A DNA stretch of 64,000 nt, from positions 124,001 to 188,000 of the forward strand of contig NZ_WTYT01000006.1 in the NCBI RefSeq assembly GCF_009827595.1, written 5' to 3'. A program made the position numbers and the translations under genes. The notes beneath the pieces were generated by a model that was not told the DNA's origin, did no database searches, and saw nothing but the letters and a program-made list of their open reading frames with translations. Origin of the DNA: Altericroceibacterium endophyticum (GTDB lineage: Bacteria; Pseudomonadota; Alphaproteobacteria; Sphingomonadales; Sphingomonadaceae). Below, one piece after another: positions 1 through 8,385 of the stretch (positions are counted from its first letter, which is position 1; every line of letters begins with the position of its first letter).

Positions 1-249
1 CGAATTACGGATTTCATCGCGCTGAACGCGTCCGGTAACGATGATTTCGCCGCCAAGAGAAACGTCAGGAGCGCTTCCCAGCTCATTCTGCTGCGCGCCG
101 CCCGGTTCCGCGTCAGTTGGGTCAGCGGCAATCTCTTCTGTGGGCTGCGGCGGCAAGGATGCTCCGCCATCCTGCGCCATGGCCGTGCCAGGCAGGACGA
201 GAGCGGTAGTGGCAAGCAGAGTGGCGCTAAGCCAGAAAGGCTGGTTCAT
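1..249 (-). CDS. TonB-dependent receptor, N-terminal part (cut by window edge)
   Basis: An open frame of 83 codons starts at ATG 249 and runs off the window. It begins with a Sec signal peptide (MNQPFWLSATLLATTALVLP, cleavage near AMAQ), then an acidic linker, then GGEIIVTGR, the usual start of the plug region in sphingomonad TonB-dependent receptors. These are outer-membrane beta-barrels for active uptake driven by TonB/ExbBD. The gene lies 79 bases downstream of the lipoprotein gene on the same strand, so the two are probably co-transcribed and may work as a receptor/surface-lipoprotein pair. The substrate cannot be told from this fragment. Confidence 0.8.
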   Translation of the reverse strand, partial: MNQPFWLSATLLATTALVLPGTAMAQDGGASLPPQPTEEIAADPTDAEPGGAQQNELGSAPDVSLGGEIIVTGRVQRDEIRNS

Positions 250-278
250 GAGGTCCCCCGATAATTCCAAGTGAAACA

Positions 279-311
279 GGGGGTGGCCGTATAAACAGCC
301 ACCCCCCTTTT
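279..311. terminator. Strong hairpin between lipoprotein and receptor genes
   Basis: GGGGGTGGC (279-287) pairs perfectly with GCCACCCCC (298-306) around a 10-base loop. Four T follow on the plus strand. On the minus strand, the coding strand here, no clear T-run follows. It is therefore more likely an intercistronic attenuator or mRNA-stabilising stem than a full terminator, and could leave the upstream lipoprotein more highly expressed than the receptor. Confidence 0.45.
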
Positions 312-328
312 CATTCTGTTCGCCAGGC

Positions 329-1930
329 TCAGTTGAACGGCGAGGCGGAGCAACTCACGCCCGAACCGAAATTGGCGATCGAGCTGTCACAGGTCCAGCC
401 GCGATACCACGTATCATTGGCGTCCCTGACGGCGCCGACATAACCGACATTGTCAAAAGTGAAGCCATTGCGGTTGAACGGGGTTGGGTTCCAGCTAACG
501 GCAGCGGATTCGTTCGTGCCGTTAACGAAATTGGTCAGCGTACTCGTAAACGCCGCATCACTCGCGACACCGCCACTGAACTCGTCATTGCTGGTGGCCT
601 TGAATGACGCTTCAACAGCGGCCGCATTCACATCTGAATCATCCGTGAAAGGAGTGCTGCATTGCATATAGACAGCGGAGAAGAAGGGATGACCGTTTTC
701 ATCGCCCGAACCGGTCGCTGCATCTGCCCGTGTTTGATTGGTTTCCACCTGATCAATGTCGATACATTCGTTGCCCTTGGCTTCCAGAACGACATTGGCG
801 AGTGACAAGTCAGCACCGCCGCGGAACTTCCATGCCGCCGCATCAGGTGTGTCGCTCAGCTGAAGGAACGTCGCATTGGCAATGCGTGTATCCTGGCGTG
901 GTGGGTTATTCTGGTTGCTGCTGCTGTCTGCCTCGATGATGCCATTGCCAGTGCTGGCACGCTGCACGGCGATGACATATTGCATATTCGCCTGAACACC
1001 GAAGTCCGTATCGATCGAGTCATCGCTCGCCCCGACCACGACGGCGTGTTTCATATTCATGTAGCCGCCGAAGAACTCCATCCCGTCATCCGAGCTGTTG
1101 AAGGACTGGAAGTAATCCACCTCAGTGCCCGTTCCGGTACCGCCGGTTGTGAGAGACTGCAGTTCGTTATCCTTGGCAATTGCGAAGCCAGAATAGCGGA
1201 TCTGAAAATACTTCATCACGCCGGAATTATCGTTGTCGGTTCCGCCGCCGAAGAAGCCTCCTGAAGACACACCTTCGATCTGGTTTTCGCAATCTGCGGT
1301 ACCTGGAGTGCCGCTAGGGCAATCGCTGATCGGCGCGCGTCCGAGCAGGATTACACCGCCCCACTGGCCATCGTCGCTATCGCTCGTGTTGCCAAGGATA
1401 TTCTGGCGCGAGGTGAAGATGATTGGATCATTGGCTGAACCAACCGCATTGATCTTGTTGCCGCGGTTTACGACCAGATAACTGTTACCGGTGCCGCCGA
1501 ACAGAACCACACCCGGCTGAATCGTCAGAGTGACATTGGTTGCAGGCGTTTCGCCACTTTCATAAGTAGCATCCGCATCGTCACCGACATTGACGGCGCC
1601 AGAAATCTCGTAAACGACTTTCGCATCATCCGGCGTATCGGACAGGGTCGTGCTGGACGTGAACGTGCTTGGCAGAACGCAGCTACGAACTGTTCCGCCC
1701 GGAACATTTATGATGCCGCCATCGGACACACCCGAAATGCTGGGGCAGCTGGCAGCCGCCGTATAAGTGCCTGACGGTGTCGGAGTAGGCGTGCCGGGCG
1801 TAGGTGTCGGCGCCGGGTTTTCGATGATGATGTCACCGCCCGTGCCGGGCGAGGAAATTTCTTCTGGTCCACATGCGGCCAGTGCCAGCATGCTAGAACC
1901 GATGATCAGCGAGCGGGTAATAGTCTTCAC
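329..1930 (-). CDS. Large exported lipoprotein, probable beta-helix, paired with a TonB receptor
   Basis: 533 residues. The N-terminus MKTITRSLIIGSSMLALAAC is a lipoprotein signal with lipidated Cys20. A Pro/Thr/Gly-rich linker (about residues 38-55) is followed by a long Gly/Asp/Asn/Ser-rich region with repeated short strands such as LTIQPGVVLFGG and WGGVILLGR, which suggests a right-handed parallel beta-helix. Cysteines in the later half could form disulfides. No catalytic motif is recognisable. Being directly upstream of a TonB-dependent receptor suggests a surface-exposed substrate-binding or processing partner. A partial PhoB-box-like site at 1993-2010 would place it under phosphate control, but this is weak. 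Function unknown. Confidence 0.75.
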   Translation of the reverse strand: MKTITRSLIIGSSMLALAACGPEEISSPGTGGDIIIENPAPTPTPGTPTPTPSGTYTAAASCPSISGVSDGGIINVPGGTVRSCVLPSTFTSSTTLSDTPDDAKVVYEISGAVNVGDDADATYESGETPATNVTLTIQPGVVLFGGTGNSYLVVNRGNKINAVGSANDPIIFTSRQNILGNTSDSDDGQWGGVILLGRAPISDCPSGTPGTADCENQIEGVSSGGFFGGGTDNDNSGVMKYFQIRYSGFAIAKDNELQSLTTGGTGTGTEVDYFQSFNSSDDGMEFFGGYMNMKHAVVVGASDDSIDTDFGVQANMQYVIAVQRASTGNGIIEADSSSNQNNPPRQDTRIANATFLQLSDTPDAAAWKFRGGADLSLANVVLEAKGNECIDIDQVETNQTRADAATGSGDENGHPFFSAVYMQCSTPFTDDSDVNAAAVEASFKATSNDEFSGGVASDAAFTSTLTNFVNGTNESAAVSWNPTPFNRNGFTFDNVGYVGAVRDANDTWYRGWTCDSSIANFGSGVSCSASPFN

Positions 1931-1992
1931 AGCAGGTGTCCCCCAACCTTGAGAATCAAGTTTCGCGAAAAGGGTATCGCGGGGCTTCAGCT

Positions 1993-2010
1993 AGGACCGT
2001 GAAGTGACAG
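1993..2010 (-). promoter_or_regulatory. Possible Pho box upstream of the lipoprotein gene
   Basis: Read on the minus strand, the site is CTGTCACTTCACGGTCCT: a good first PhoB half-site (CTGTCAC), the correct four-base spacer and a poor second half-site (CGGTCCT, five of seven). It lies 63 bases upstream of the lipoprotein start at 1930. Noted because a better match lies before the T4SS operon. Confidence 0.25.
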
Positions 2011-2032
2011 TTTCTTTGCAGATATGGGTTAT

Positions 2033-2059
2033 TCGGAAATATTTAACTCTCGGAAATAT
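2033..2059. repeat. Direct repeat TCGGAAATAT x2 in the divergent promoter region
   Basis: The 10-mer TCGGAAATAT occurs at 2033-2042 and 2050-2059, 17 bases start to start, in the 261-base AT-rich gap between the divergent lipoprotein and TPR genes. This is typical of tandem binding sites for a regulator. The protein that binds is unknown. Confidence 0.35.
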
Positions 2060-2191
2060 ATGACAAATAAGACATGCCCTTGTCGCATTTCCAAATGTTA
2101 CACTTTCATGACTATGTTTCATTTTTGTTGCAGTTTGACGGCATCAGGCCGAAACTCTCCTTCATCAAAATAATAAAACAGGAGAGTGACG

Positions 2192-2566
2192 ATGTCTGGC
2201 ATCCTTGCAGCAACAGCAATCTTCGCCGTTCTTTCACCCACGCAGGCGATTGTTGATCAGCAGACCCAATCGAGCGAACTCGATGCGGCCTATAATGAAC
2301 TGGCCAGCGACAATGTGGCCGCCGCCATTGACCAGCTTGAAGCACGCGTGGCGACAACCAATGACCCCGCGCAGATGATCAATCTTGGCACAGCCTATGC
2401 GCGCGCCGGGCGAACCGCCGATGCGGCATCCATGTACCGCGCCGCCATTGCCAGCGACACGCGCTACACTCTGGAACTGGCCGATGGCAGCTGGGTGGAT
2501 TCCCGCCGCGCCGCACGCCTTGCGCTATCCACGCTGGATCAGCCGCAGGCAATCGCCCTTCGCTGA
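2192..2566 (+). CDS. Small exported TPR protein
   Basis: 124 residues from ATG 2192, which has GGAG at 2181-2184. An in-frame GTG two codons earlier has poorer spacing. A short hydrophobic signal sequence (MSGILAATAIFAVLSPTQA) precedes two or three TPR-like helices (about residues 30-95) with the pattern NLGTAYARAGRTADAASMYR. It is probably periplasmic and probably a protein-interaction module. It is divergent from the lipoprotein/receptor pair, shares its promoter region and ends in its own terminator, so it is separate from the T4SS operon. No specific function is recognised. Confidence 0.7.
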   Translation: MSGILAATAIFAVLSPTQAIVDQQTQSSELDAAYNELASDNVAAAIDQLEARVATTNDPAQMINLGTAYARAGRTADAASMYRAAIASDTRYTLELADGSWVDSRRAARLALSTLDQPQAIALR

Positions 2567-2574
2567 CCCGGAAG

Positions 2575-2599
2575 CGCGCAGCTTTCATCTGCGCGTTTT
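2575..2599 (+). terminator. Rho-independent terminator after the TPR gene
   Basis: CGCGCAG (2575-2581) pairs with CTGCGCG (2589-2595) across a 7-base loop and is followed by TTTT (2596-2599). It insulates the T4SS operon from the TPR gene. Confidence 0.65.
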
Positions 2600-2714
2600 G
2601 AATGATGTAACTCCCTGCCGGATAGTCATCAAACATGGCTGTCCGGCATTTTTAATGCCAGAGCGCAGGCATTGAAGACGGCTCGACTGCGGGATTCAGT
2701 CACAGCTCAAACTT

Positions 2715-2732
2715 CTGTCACTAGCTTGTCAT
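2715..2732 (+). promoter_or_regulatory. PhoB box upstream of the T4SS operon
   Basis: CTGTCACTAGCTTGTCAT matches the alphaproteobacterial Pho box CTGTCAT-N4-CTGTCAT at 12 of 14 informative positions, with exact 11-base periodicity. A third, degenerate TTGTCTT follows at 2736. The site ends 34 bases before the virB1 ATG, just upstream of where a -10 element would fall. The match is read directly; control by PhoB is inferred. The same transcript may reach ppk and ppx, which would fit phosphate-dependent control. Confidence 0.55.
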
Positions 2733-2766
2733 CTCTTGTCTTCATCAGGGTTCGCGGAGGGCCCCG

Positions 2767-3378
2767 ATGATTCTTTTTCTACAGCGATTTGCCGTATTTA
2801 GCGCGTTGGCCGCATTTGTGGCTGTGCCTGCTTATGCGGATGTGCTGGAAATCGGGGGTGAAGGCGCACGTTGGATCAATGGCCCGCAGGCCAGAGCGCA
2901 AAACAGCCCTGTTGATGGCGAGATGAACGCGCTGGGCCTCCCCCGCGAGGCGATGGCCAATTTGGTCGCACATCAGCGCGACATTCCGGCACTTTATGCT
3001 GCCAAAGTTACCGAATTATCGGCCCGTTATGATCTCAGTCCGGCCCTGATCGAGGCGCTGGTGTGGCAGGAAAGTCGCTGGCGCGAAAATGCCCGGTCGC
3101 CAGTCGGCGCGCGCGGACTGGCCCAGCTTATGCCCGCAACCGCGCGTTATCTGGGCGTAGACCCCGATGATCCGGCCGCCAATCTTGAAGGCGGGGCGCG
3201 CTATCTGCGCGAACAGCTCAACCGTTTCGACGGCGATCTCGAAAAAGCGCTCGCCGCCTATAATGCCGGCCCCGGACGCGTCATCCGCGCCGGCGGCATC
3301 CCTAAAATAGCCGAAACGCAGGCCTATGTCGCATCGATCATGGGCCGGCTTTCCAACCATTCCCGGAGTTCCGATTGA
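2767..3378 (+). CDS. virB1: T4SS lytic transglycosylase, VirB1-like
   Basis: 203 residues, start ATG 2767 with GGAGG at 2756-2760. A signal peptide (about residues 1-24) is followed by an SLT-family transglycosylase domain (about residues 75-190). Glu102 in VWQESRW is the catalytic acid, and GARGLAQLMPATA plus AYNAGPGRV are the other family motifs. It would open the peptidoglycan locally for the secretion channel. As first gene of the operon its TGA overlaps the virB2 ATG by one base. By sequence alone it could be any small SLT transglycosylase; the context makes it VirB1. Confidence 0.85.
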   Translation: MILFLQRFAVFSALAAFVAVPAYADVLEIGGEGARWINGPQARAQNSPVDGEMNALGLPREAMANLVAHQRDIPALYAAKVTELSARYDLSPALIEALVWQESRWRENARSPVGARGLAQLMPATARYLGVDPDDPAANLEGGARYLREQLNRFDGDLEKALAAYNAGPGRVIRAGGIPKIAETQAYVASIMGRLSNHSRSSD

Positions 3379-3683
3379 TGCGTATGCTGTTCCGTCTCGC
3401 CATGCTGGCCATCATGGCTTTGCCTGTCACTGCTCATGCGCAGCAGGCCACTGACCCGCAGGGGTCAGGCCCGATCGTGGCCGCACTTGGTTGGTTGCAG
3501 GGCACCTTGCTCGGCAATGTCGCCACCGCCGTCGCCGTGATGGCCGTGGCTGCCGTTGGCTTCATGATGCTGACCGGCCGGATGAACTGGCGCTTCGGCG
3601 CGACCGTTATCATCGGCTGTTTCGTTCTGTTCGGCGCAGCCTCGATCGTCTCCGGCATTCAATCCGCCGCCGCAGTGGGTTGA
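3378..3683 (+). CDS. virB2: T4SS major pilin, VirB2/TrbC-like
   Basis: 101 residues from ATG 3378, which overlaps the virB1 stop (TGATG). A frame extending to TTG 3375 is less likely. A signal peptide (about 1-22, ending AHAQ) is followed by two hydrophobic helices (about 47-65 and 73-95) separated by a short polar, basic loop (TGRMNWRFGA). This is the classic VirB2/TrbC architecture for a pilus subunit inserted in the inner membrane before assembly. Assignment relies on size, topology and position between virB1 and virB3. Confidence 0.85.
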   Translation: MRMLFRLAMLAIMALPVTAHAQQATDPQGSGPIVAALGWLQGTLLGNVATAVAVMAVAAVGFMMLTGRMNWRFGATVIIGCFVLFGAASIVSGIQSAAAVG

Positions 3684-3695
3684 GGAGGAAGCACG

Positions 3696-3980
3696 ATGAA
3701 CCAGCTCGTCCGACATCCGGTGCATCGTGCGCTGACACGCCCCCAAATGTTTGCGGGCGTGACCTATAATTTCTTCATCATCAATGCCGCCGTGACCACC
3801 GAACTGTTCCTGATTTCAGGCAGTTTTCTGGCGCTGCTCGCAGCGCTGATCATTCATGGCATCGGCTATTTCGCGTGTCTGCGCGAACCGAGAATTTTCG
3901 ATCTGTGGATGACACGGGTCAGCAAATGTCCGCGGGTCCGAAACTGGAAACGCTGGGGCTGCAACAGCTATGCCGCATGA
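3696..3980 (+). CDS. virB3: T4SS inner-membrane protein VirB3
   Basis: 94 residues with a strong GAGGAGG ribosome site just before ATG 3696. An N-terminal basic stretch (HPVHRALTRPQMFAGV) precedes a hydrophobic region (about 25-60), and the C-terminal tail contains REPRIFDLWMTR, a signature of VirB3. It works with the VirB4 ATPase in pilus biogenesis at the inner membrane. In some systems VirB3 is fused to VirB4; here they are separate, 21 bases apart. Confidence 0.85.
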   Translation: MNQLVRHPVHRALTRPQMFAGVTYNFFIINAAVTTELFLISGSFLALLAALIIHGIGYFACLREPRIFDLWMTRVSKCPRVRNWKRWGCNSYAA

Positions 3981-4001
3981 TGCGGTGCGAGGGGGTTCGC
4001 A

Positions 4002-6428
4002 ATGACTGCTAAATGGCTCGGAGCCGCGGCGTGGAACGCCAAGGAAGCGCGCGCGGGCGACCGTCTTCCTTATGCCCGTCTGGTGGATGATCAGACGATG
4101 TTGCTGCGTGACGGTTCGCTGATGATGGCATTGCAAGTCCCCGGCCTGCTGTTCGAGACCGAGGATACCGACGCCCTCAACGCCCATACGGCCACACGCG
4201 AAGTCATGCTGCGCTCCAATCTGGATGCGCGCTTCGTCCTCTATCATCACGTCATCCGCCGCCGCGTGGAAGTGGATCTGGAAGCCCAGTTCGATGATCC
4301 GCTATCCGCCCATATCGATCAGCGCTGGCGTGAAAAGCTGGCCGACGGTTCGCTGTTCATCAATGACCAGTTCGTCACCCTCATCCGCCGCCCCGCACGC
4401 GGCAAGGCCGGTCTGGCAGAGAAATTTTCCGCCATGCTGCAGCGCCGCGGGAAGGATGACATCGAAGCCGACCCCAAGGCTCTGCGCGCGCTGCGTGCGG
4501 CCGCGCAGGCCTTCACTGCATCACTCGGTGATTACGGTGCCCGATTGCTGGGCGATTATAGTGGCAATAATGGGCAGGTTAATAACGAACTGCTGGAATT
4601 GCTGAGCGCCCTTTATAATGGCGAGATGCGCCCGGTGCGCAAACCGGCTGACGATACCGATATCGGGCAGATGCTGCCCTATCGCCGGGCCAGTTTCGGG
4701 CTGGATGCGATGGAATTGCGCGGCGCGCAGGGCAGCGATTTTGCCACCATGCTCAGCCTGAAGGATTATCCCGAGGCGACTTCCCCCGGTCTGCTCGATG
4801 CGCTGCTGCGGCTGCCATTCGAAATGACGGTGAGCGAAAGCTTCGCCCCGCAGGAACGGCAAACCGCGCGCGAGAAGATTGATCTGTCGCTGCGCCGTCT
4901 GCGCTCCGCCGATGAAGAAGCTCAGTCAGAACGTGCGGATATGATGGCCGCACGCGACGAACTCGGCAATGGATCGGTGATCTTTGGTGATCATCACCTC
5001 ACCGTGCAGGTGCGTGAACGCAGCCTGTCGCGGCTGGATGATGCCAGCGCGGCCTGCGCGGCGGCCCTGGCCGATGCAGGCGCCATCACCGTGCGTGAAG
5101 ATACCAATCTGGAACCCAGTTTCTGGGGCCAGTTGCCCGGAAATGAAACCTATCTGGTCCGCCGTGCACTGATCTCCAGCGCCAATATGGCCAGCTTCGG
5201 CTCCCTGCATGGCTTTGCTCTGGGGCAGGCCGAGGGGAACCATTGGGGCGATGCCGTCACCCTGCTGCAAACCACCAGCGCGACGCCGTTCTTCTTCAAT
5301 TTCCACAATGGTGATCTGGGCAATTTCAGCGTTATAGGCCCCTCCGGTTCCGGCAAGACCGTGGTGATGAATTTCTTCGCCGCACAGGCTCAGAAGTTTC
5401 GTCCCCGCACCATCCTGTTCGACAAGGATCGCGGGGCAGAATTGTTCATTCGCGGCATTGGCGGGCGATATGACCGGATCCATTCAGGCGAGCCATCGGG
5501 CTTCAATCCACTGGCCCTGCCCGACAGTCCCACCAATCGCGCCTTTTTGCGGGACTGGCTGGGCGTACTTCTGAAAGCCGAAGGTCCAGAGGAACTGGCC
5601 ACGATCAGCCAGGCGGTGGATGCCGCCTATGCCAATGATTCCTCGCTTCGCCGGCTACGGCATTTTCGTGAATTGCTCTCCGGTGCGCGCCGCCCGCAGC
5701 CCGGCGATCTGGCAGATCGCCTGTCGGCCTGGATCGATGATGGGGAGCATGGCTGGCTTTTCGATAATGCCGCCGATCAGCTCAATCTGTCATCACGCGC
5801 GCTCGGCTTTGACATGACCGCGCTGCTGGAAAACCCGCGCCTGCGCACGCCCACCATGATGTATCTCTTCCACCGGATTGATGAGCGGCTGGACGGAGAA
5901 CCGACCATGATCCTCATCGATGAAGGTTGGAAGGCGCTGGATGATGACGTGTTCGCCGCACGTATCCGGGATTGGCTGAAAACGCTGCGTAAACGCAATG
6001 CGCTGGTGGGTTTCGCCACCCAGAGCGCCCGTGATGCGCTGGAAAGCAAAATTTCGACCGCGCTGGTGGAACAGACGGCCACCATGGTGTTCATGCCCAA
6101 CGCCCGCGCTAGGGCAGAGGATTATTGCGACGGTTTCGGGCTCACCGAACATGAGCTGGCGCTGATCCGGTCACTGCCCGCACATAGCCGCTGTTTCCTG
6201 ATCCGTCAGCCGGATGCCAGCGTGGTGGCCCGGCTGGATCTGTCCGGCGCGCCCGAAGTGCTAACTATCCTGTCTGGCCGTGAAAGTTCGGTCCGGCGGC
6301 TCGATACTCTGCGCGCCACGCTGGGCGATGCCCCCGAAAAATGGTTCCCGGCTCTCACCGGTTGCCCATGGCCGGGTGAAGTGACCAGCGATGAGGACGC
6401 GTTTCAGATTTCGGAGGCTGCGGAGTGA
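4002..6428 (+). CDS. virB4: T4SS ATPase VirB4
   Basis: 808 residues, the usual VirB4 size. The N-terminal CagE/TrbE domain (about 20-420) is followed by a RecA-like ATPase domain. The Walker A motif GPSGSGKT is at about 446-453 and the Walker B motif MILIDEGWKAL at about 636-646. The downstream stretch (GFATQSARDAL, then VEQTATMVFMPN) is typical of the family. It powers pilus assembly or substrate transfer from the cytoplasmic face of the inner membrane. The gene ends inside the virB6 start (GTGA overlap), so the two are translationally coupled. Confidence 0.95.
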   Translation: MTAKWLGAAAWNAKEARAGDRLPYARLVDDQTMLLRDGSLMMALQVPGLLFETEDTDALNAHTATREVMLRSNLDARFVLYHHVIRRRVEVDLEAQFDDPLSAHIDQRWREKLADGSLFINDQFVTLIRRPARGKAGLAEKFSAMLQRRGKDDIEADPKALRALRAAAQAFTASLGDYGARLLGDYSGNNGQVNNELLELLSALYNGEMRPVRKPADDTDIGQMLPYRRASFGLDAMELRGAQGSDFATMLSLKDYPEATSPGLLDALLRLPFEMTVSESFAPQERQTAREKIDLSLRRLRSADEEAQSERADMMAARDELGNGSVIFGDHHLTVQVRERSLSRLDDASAACAAALADAGAITVREDTNLEPSFWGQLPGNETYLVRRALISSANMASFGSLHGFALGQAEGNHWGDAVTLLQTTSATPFFFNFHNGDLGNFSVIGPSGSGKTVVMNFFAAQAQKFRPRTILFDKDRGAELFIRGIGGRYDRIHSGEPSGFNPLALPDSPTNRAFLRDWLGVLLKAEGPEELATISQAVDAAYANDSSLRRLRHFRELLSGARRPQPGDLADRLSAWIDDGEHGWLFDNAADQLNLSSRALGFDMTALLENPRLRTPTMMYLFHRIDERLDGEPTMILIDEGWKALDDDVFAARIRDWLKTLRKRNALVGFATQSARDALESKISTALVEQTATMVFMPNARARAEDYCDGFGLTEHELALIRSLPAHSRCFLIRQPDASVVARLDLSGAPEVLTILSGRESSVRRLDTLRATLGDAPEKWFPALTGCPWPGEVTSDEDAFQISEAAE

Positions 6429-7594
6429 ATTCCGCCAGCTGCCAGATGGCCATGGATCAGGTTGGCAGCGGGATTGCCGCCTCGCTGCGCGGTGTCGATT
6501 GCGCCGCCAATGCAATGACCGAAGCCGCCTTTGGCAGGCTCTTCGGATCAGGCGGCGCGCTGATGCCGGCGTTGACCATTCTGCTGACGCTCTATGTCGC
6601 CTTCTTTGCTTTCTCGCTGATCACAGGCCGCAGCCGGATCGGTGTTTCCGCACTCACCCCGCGTATGATGACGCTGGGTTTCGTGCTGACCTTCGCCACC
6701 AGCTGGGTCGCCTATCAAAGCGTCGTGTGGAATCTCGCCACCGGCGCACCGGACCAGATCGCTGGCATCCTGATGGGCACTGCCGGATCGGCCACTGACA
6801 CTTTTGCGCGCAAGATCGATATCGTTTTCGGCGCCCTAGTGGAGGCCAGCGGCGGTCAGAATATGGAAGGGCCAGCCTCGGCCTTTTCCCCGCAGGGATT
6901 GCTCTGGATGGGCGGCACCTTGCTGCTGCTGGGCACGGTTGGCGTGCTGGTCACGGCCCGGATCGCGCTCGCCGTCTTGCTGGCACTGGGCCCGGTGTTC
7001 GTGGTGCTCGCTTTGTTTCAAGGGACGCGCGGCCTCTTTGTCGGTTGGCTCAAAGCCGTCGTTCTGCTTGCCCTGACACCCTTATTCGCGGTCCTTTCCG
7101 GATCACTGATGCTGGAACTGGCTGTGCCGGTGCTGTCCGCGCTGTCGGAAACGCCGGGGCAGATCAATCCGCAGCCTGCCATGGGCTTCTTCCTGATCGG
7201 CTGCGTCCATGCCGCGCTGATGGTGCTGGTCATGAAAGTTGCCGGCACAATGGTTTCGGGCTGGAGCGTTTTCGGCCTCGCCCCGGCGCAAGGGGCCGCT
7301 GGCAGCTCTGCCCGGCAAGCTGGCAGAAATAGCACGCCCGTGCCGGCTGCCAGCATGGCCATGCGGCAACCCGCCAGCAGCGCTGCGGCCCGCGACATCC
7401 GCGTTGCTGCAACCCTGCCCAGCGCAGCCAATGACAGCGGCTCTGGCCGCGCGGGGCAGCGCGAAACGCGCATTGTCACTGTCCCCGCCGCAATAGCTGG
7501 CGGCAGTGCCAGCTCTACATCTTCCACAGTTTCGCGCGCTCGCGGCATCGGCAGCCGGTTCCGCGCCACACGCTCTACGGAGACAGGTAAATGA
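6425..7594 (+). CDS. virB6: T4SS polytopic membrane channel protein VirB6/TrbL-like
   Basis: 389 residues, GTG start at 6425 overlapping the virB4 stop by four bases. There are about six hydrophobic segments between residues 40 and 290, with the central LLLGTVGVLVTARIALAVLL and the conserved LALGPVFVVLALF typical of VirB6. The C-terminal 100 residues are Ala/Ser/Arg-rich and probably disordered. It would form the inner-membrane translocation pore. The gene overlaps virB9 by four bases (ATGA), leaving no room for virB7 or virB8. Confidence 0.88.
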   Translation: MNSASCQMAMDQVGSGIAASLRGVDCAANAMTEAAFGRLFGSGGALMPALTILLTLYVAFFAFSLITGRSRIGVSALTPRMMTLGFVLTFATSWVAYQSVVWNLATGAPDQIAGILMGTAGSATDTFARKIDIVFGALVEASGGQNMEGPASAFSPQGLLWMGGTLLLLGTVGVLVTARIALAVLLALGPVFVVLALFQGTRGLFVGWLKAVVLLALTPLFAVLSGSLMLELAVPVLSALSETPGQINPQPAMGFFLIGCVHAALMVLVMKVAGTMVSGWSVFGLAPAQGAAGSSARQAGRNSTPVPAASMAMRQPASSAAARDIRVAATLPSAANDSGSGRAGQRETRIVTVPAAIAGGSASSTSSTVSRARGIGSRFRATRSTETGK

Positions 7595-8385
7595 TACGCG
7601 GTTACGCAAAAATCGCATTGCTCGGCGCAGCCATGCTCGCAGTTCCGGCGCAGGCATCCGATCCGCGGCTGGTGGATCATCTCTTCAATCCGGATGAAGT
7701 CGTCCGGATCGATGGCCGGATTAATGTGCAGGCGACGATCAAATTTGACGAAAACGAACATATCGAAAATGTCGCGATCGGAGATTCATCGGCATGGCAG
7801 GTCACGCCGAACAAGCGCGCCAACCTGTTATTCGTGAAACCATTGGAGCAGCGCGCGGGCACCAATATGACCGTCGTAACGGACAAGCACACTTACTTTT
7901 TCGATCTGGTCGCAGGCGCGAAGCAAACGCCGCTTTACGTCCTGTCTTTCAGCTATCCCGAAGAGGTGAATTCCGCCCCTGAAATGGCGATTCAGCCCGT
8001 GCAGCAACCCAATGATGTGGAAATGGCCGCCGCATCGGACCCCTATGCGGTGGTTGATCCGGCTCAGTTGAATTTCGCCTGGGAAACATCCGGGGACGCC
8101 AATCTCCTGCCCTCGCGCGCCTATGATGATGGCGAGGCGACCTTCCTCACCTGGGCTCCGGGCAAGGCCCTGCCGGCCATCCTCGTGCGTGATTATGAAG
8201 GCACGGAAGGTCCGGTGAATTTTGCCGTACGCGGCGATGTCATCGTGATTGACGGCGTACCACGTGAAATCCTGCTGCGATCGGGTGAAGATGTCGCAAT
8301 GCTGAAAAATACAGGCCCTGTGCGGCAGCCCCATTCCGCCACCAACCAGCAATCGGCGCTTGCCCGCGCCGCGGAGAACCAGTGA
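7591..8385 (+). CDS. virB9: T4SS outer-membrane core component VirB9
   Basis: 264 residues. A signal peptide (about 1-22, ending AQAS) is followed by the VirB9/CagX fold: N-terminal beta domain (about 30-125, with HIENVAIGDSSAWQV and LFVKP) and C-terminal domain (about 150-245, with YEGTEGPVNFAVRGDVIVID). It would form the periplasmic/outer-membrane core ring with VirB10. VirB9 is normally stabilised by the lipoprotein VirB7, and no VirB7 gene exists here. TGATG overlap with virB10. Confidence 0.9.
   Translation: MIRGYAKIALLGAAMLAVPAQASDPRLVDHLFNPDEVVRIDGRINVQATIKFDENEHIENVAIGDSSAWQVTPNKRANLLFVKPLEQRAGTNMTVVTDKHTYFFDLVAGAKQTPLYVLSFSYPEEVNSAPEMAIQPVQQPNDVEMAAASDPYAVVDPAQLNFAWETSGDANLLPSRAYDDGEATFLTWAPGKALPAILVRDYEGTEGPVNFAVRGDVIVIDGVPREILLRSGEDVAMLKNTGPVRQPHSATNQQSALARAAENQ

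Noticed and set aside
7585-7600. Hidden virB8 or virB7 gene between virB6 and virB9
   Set aside because: The genes overlap by four bases (ATGA), leaving no coding space, and no lipoprotein signal was seen in other frames.
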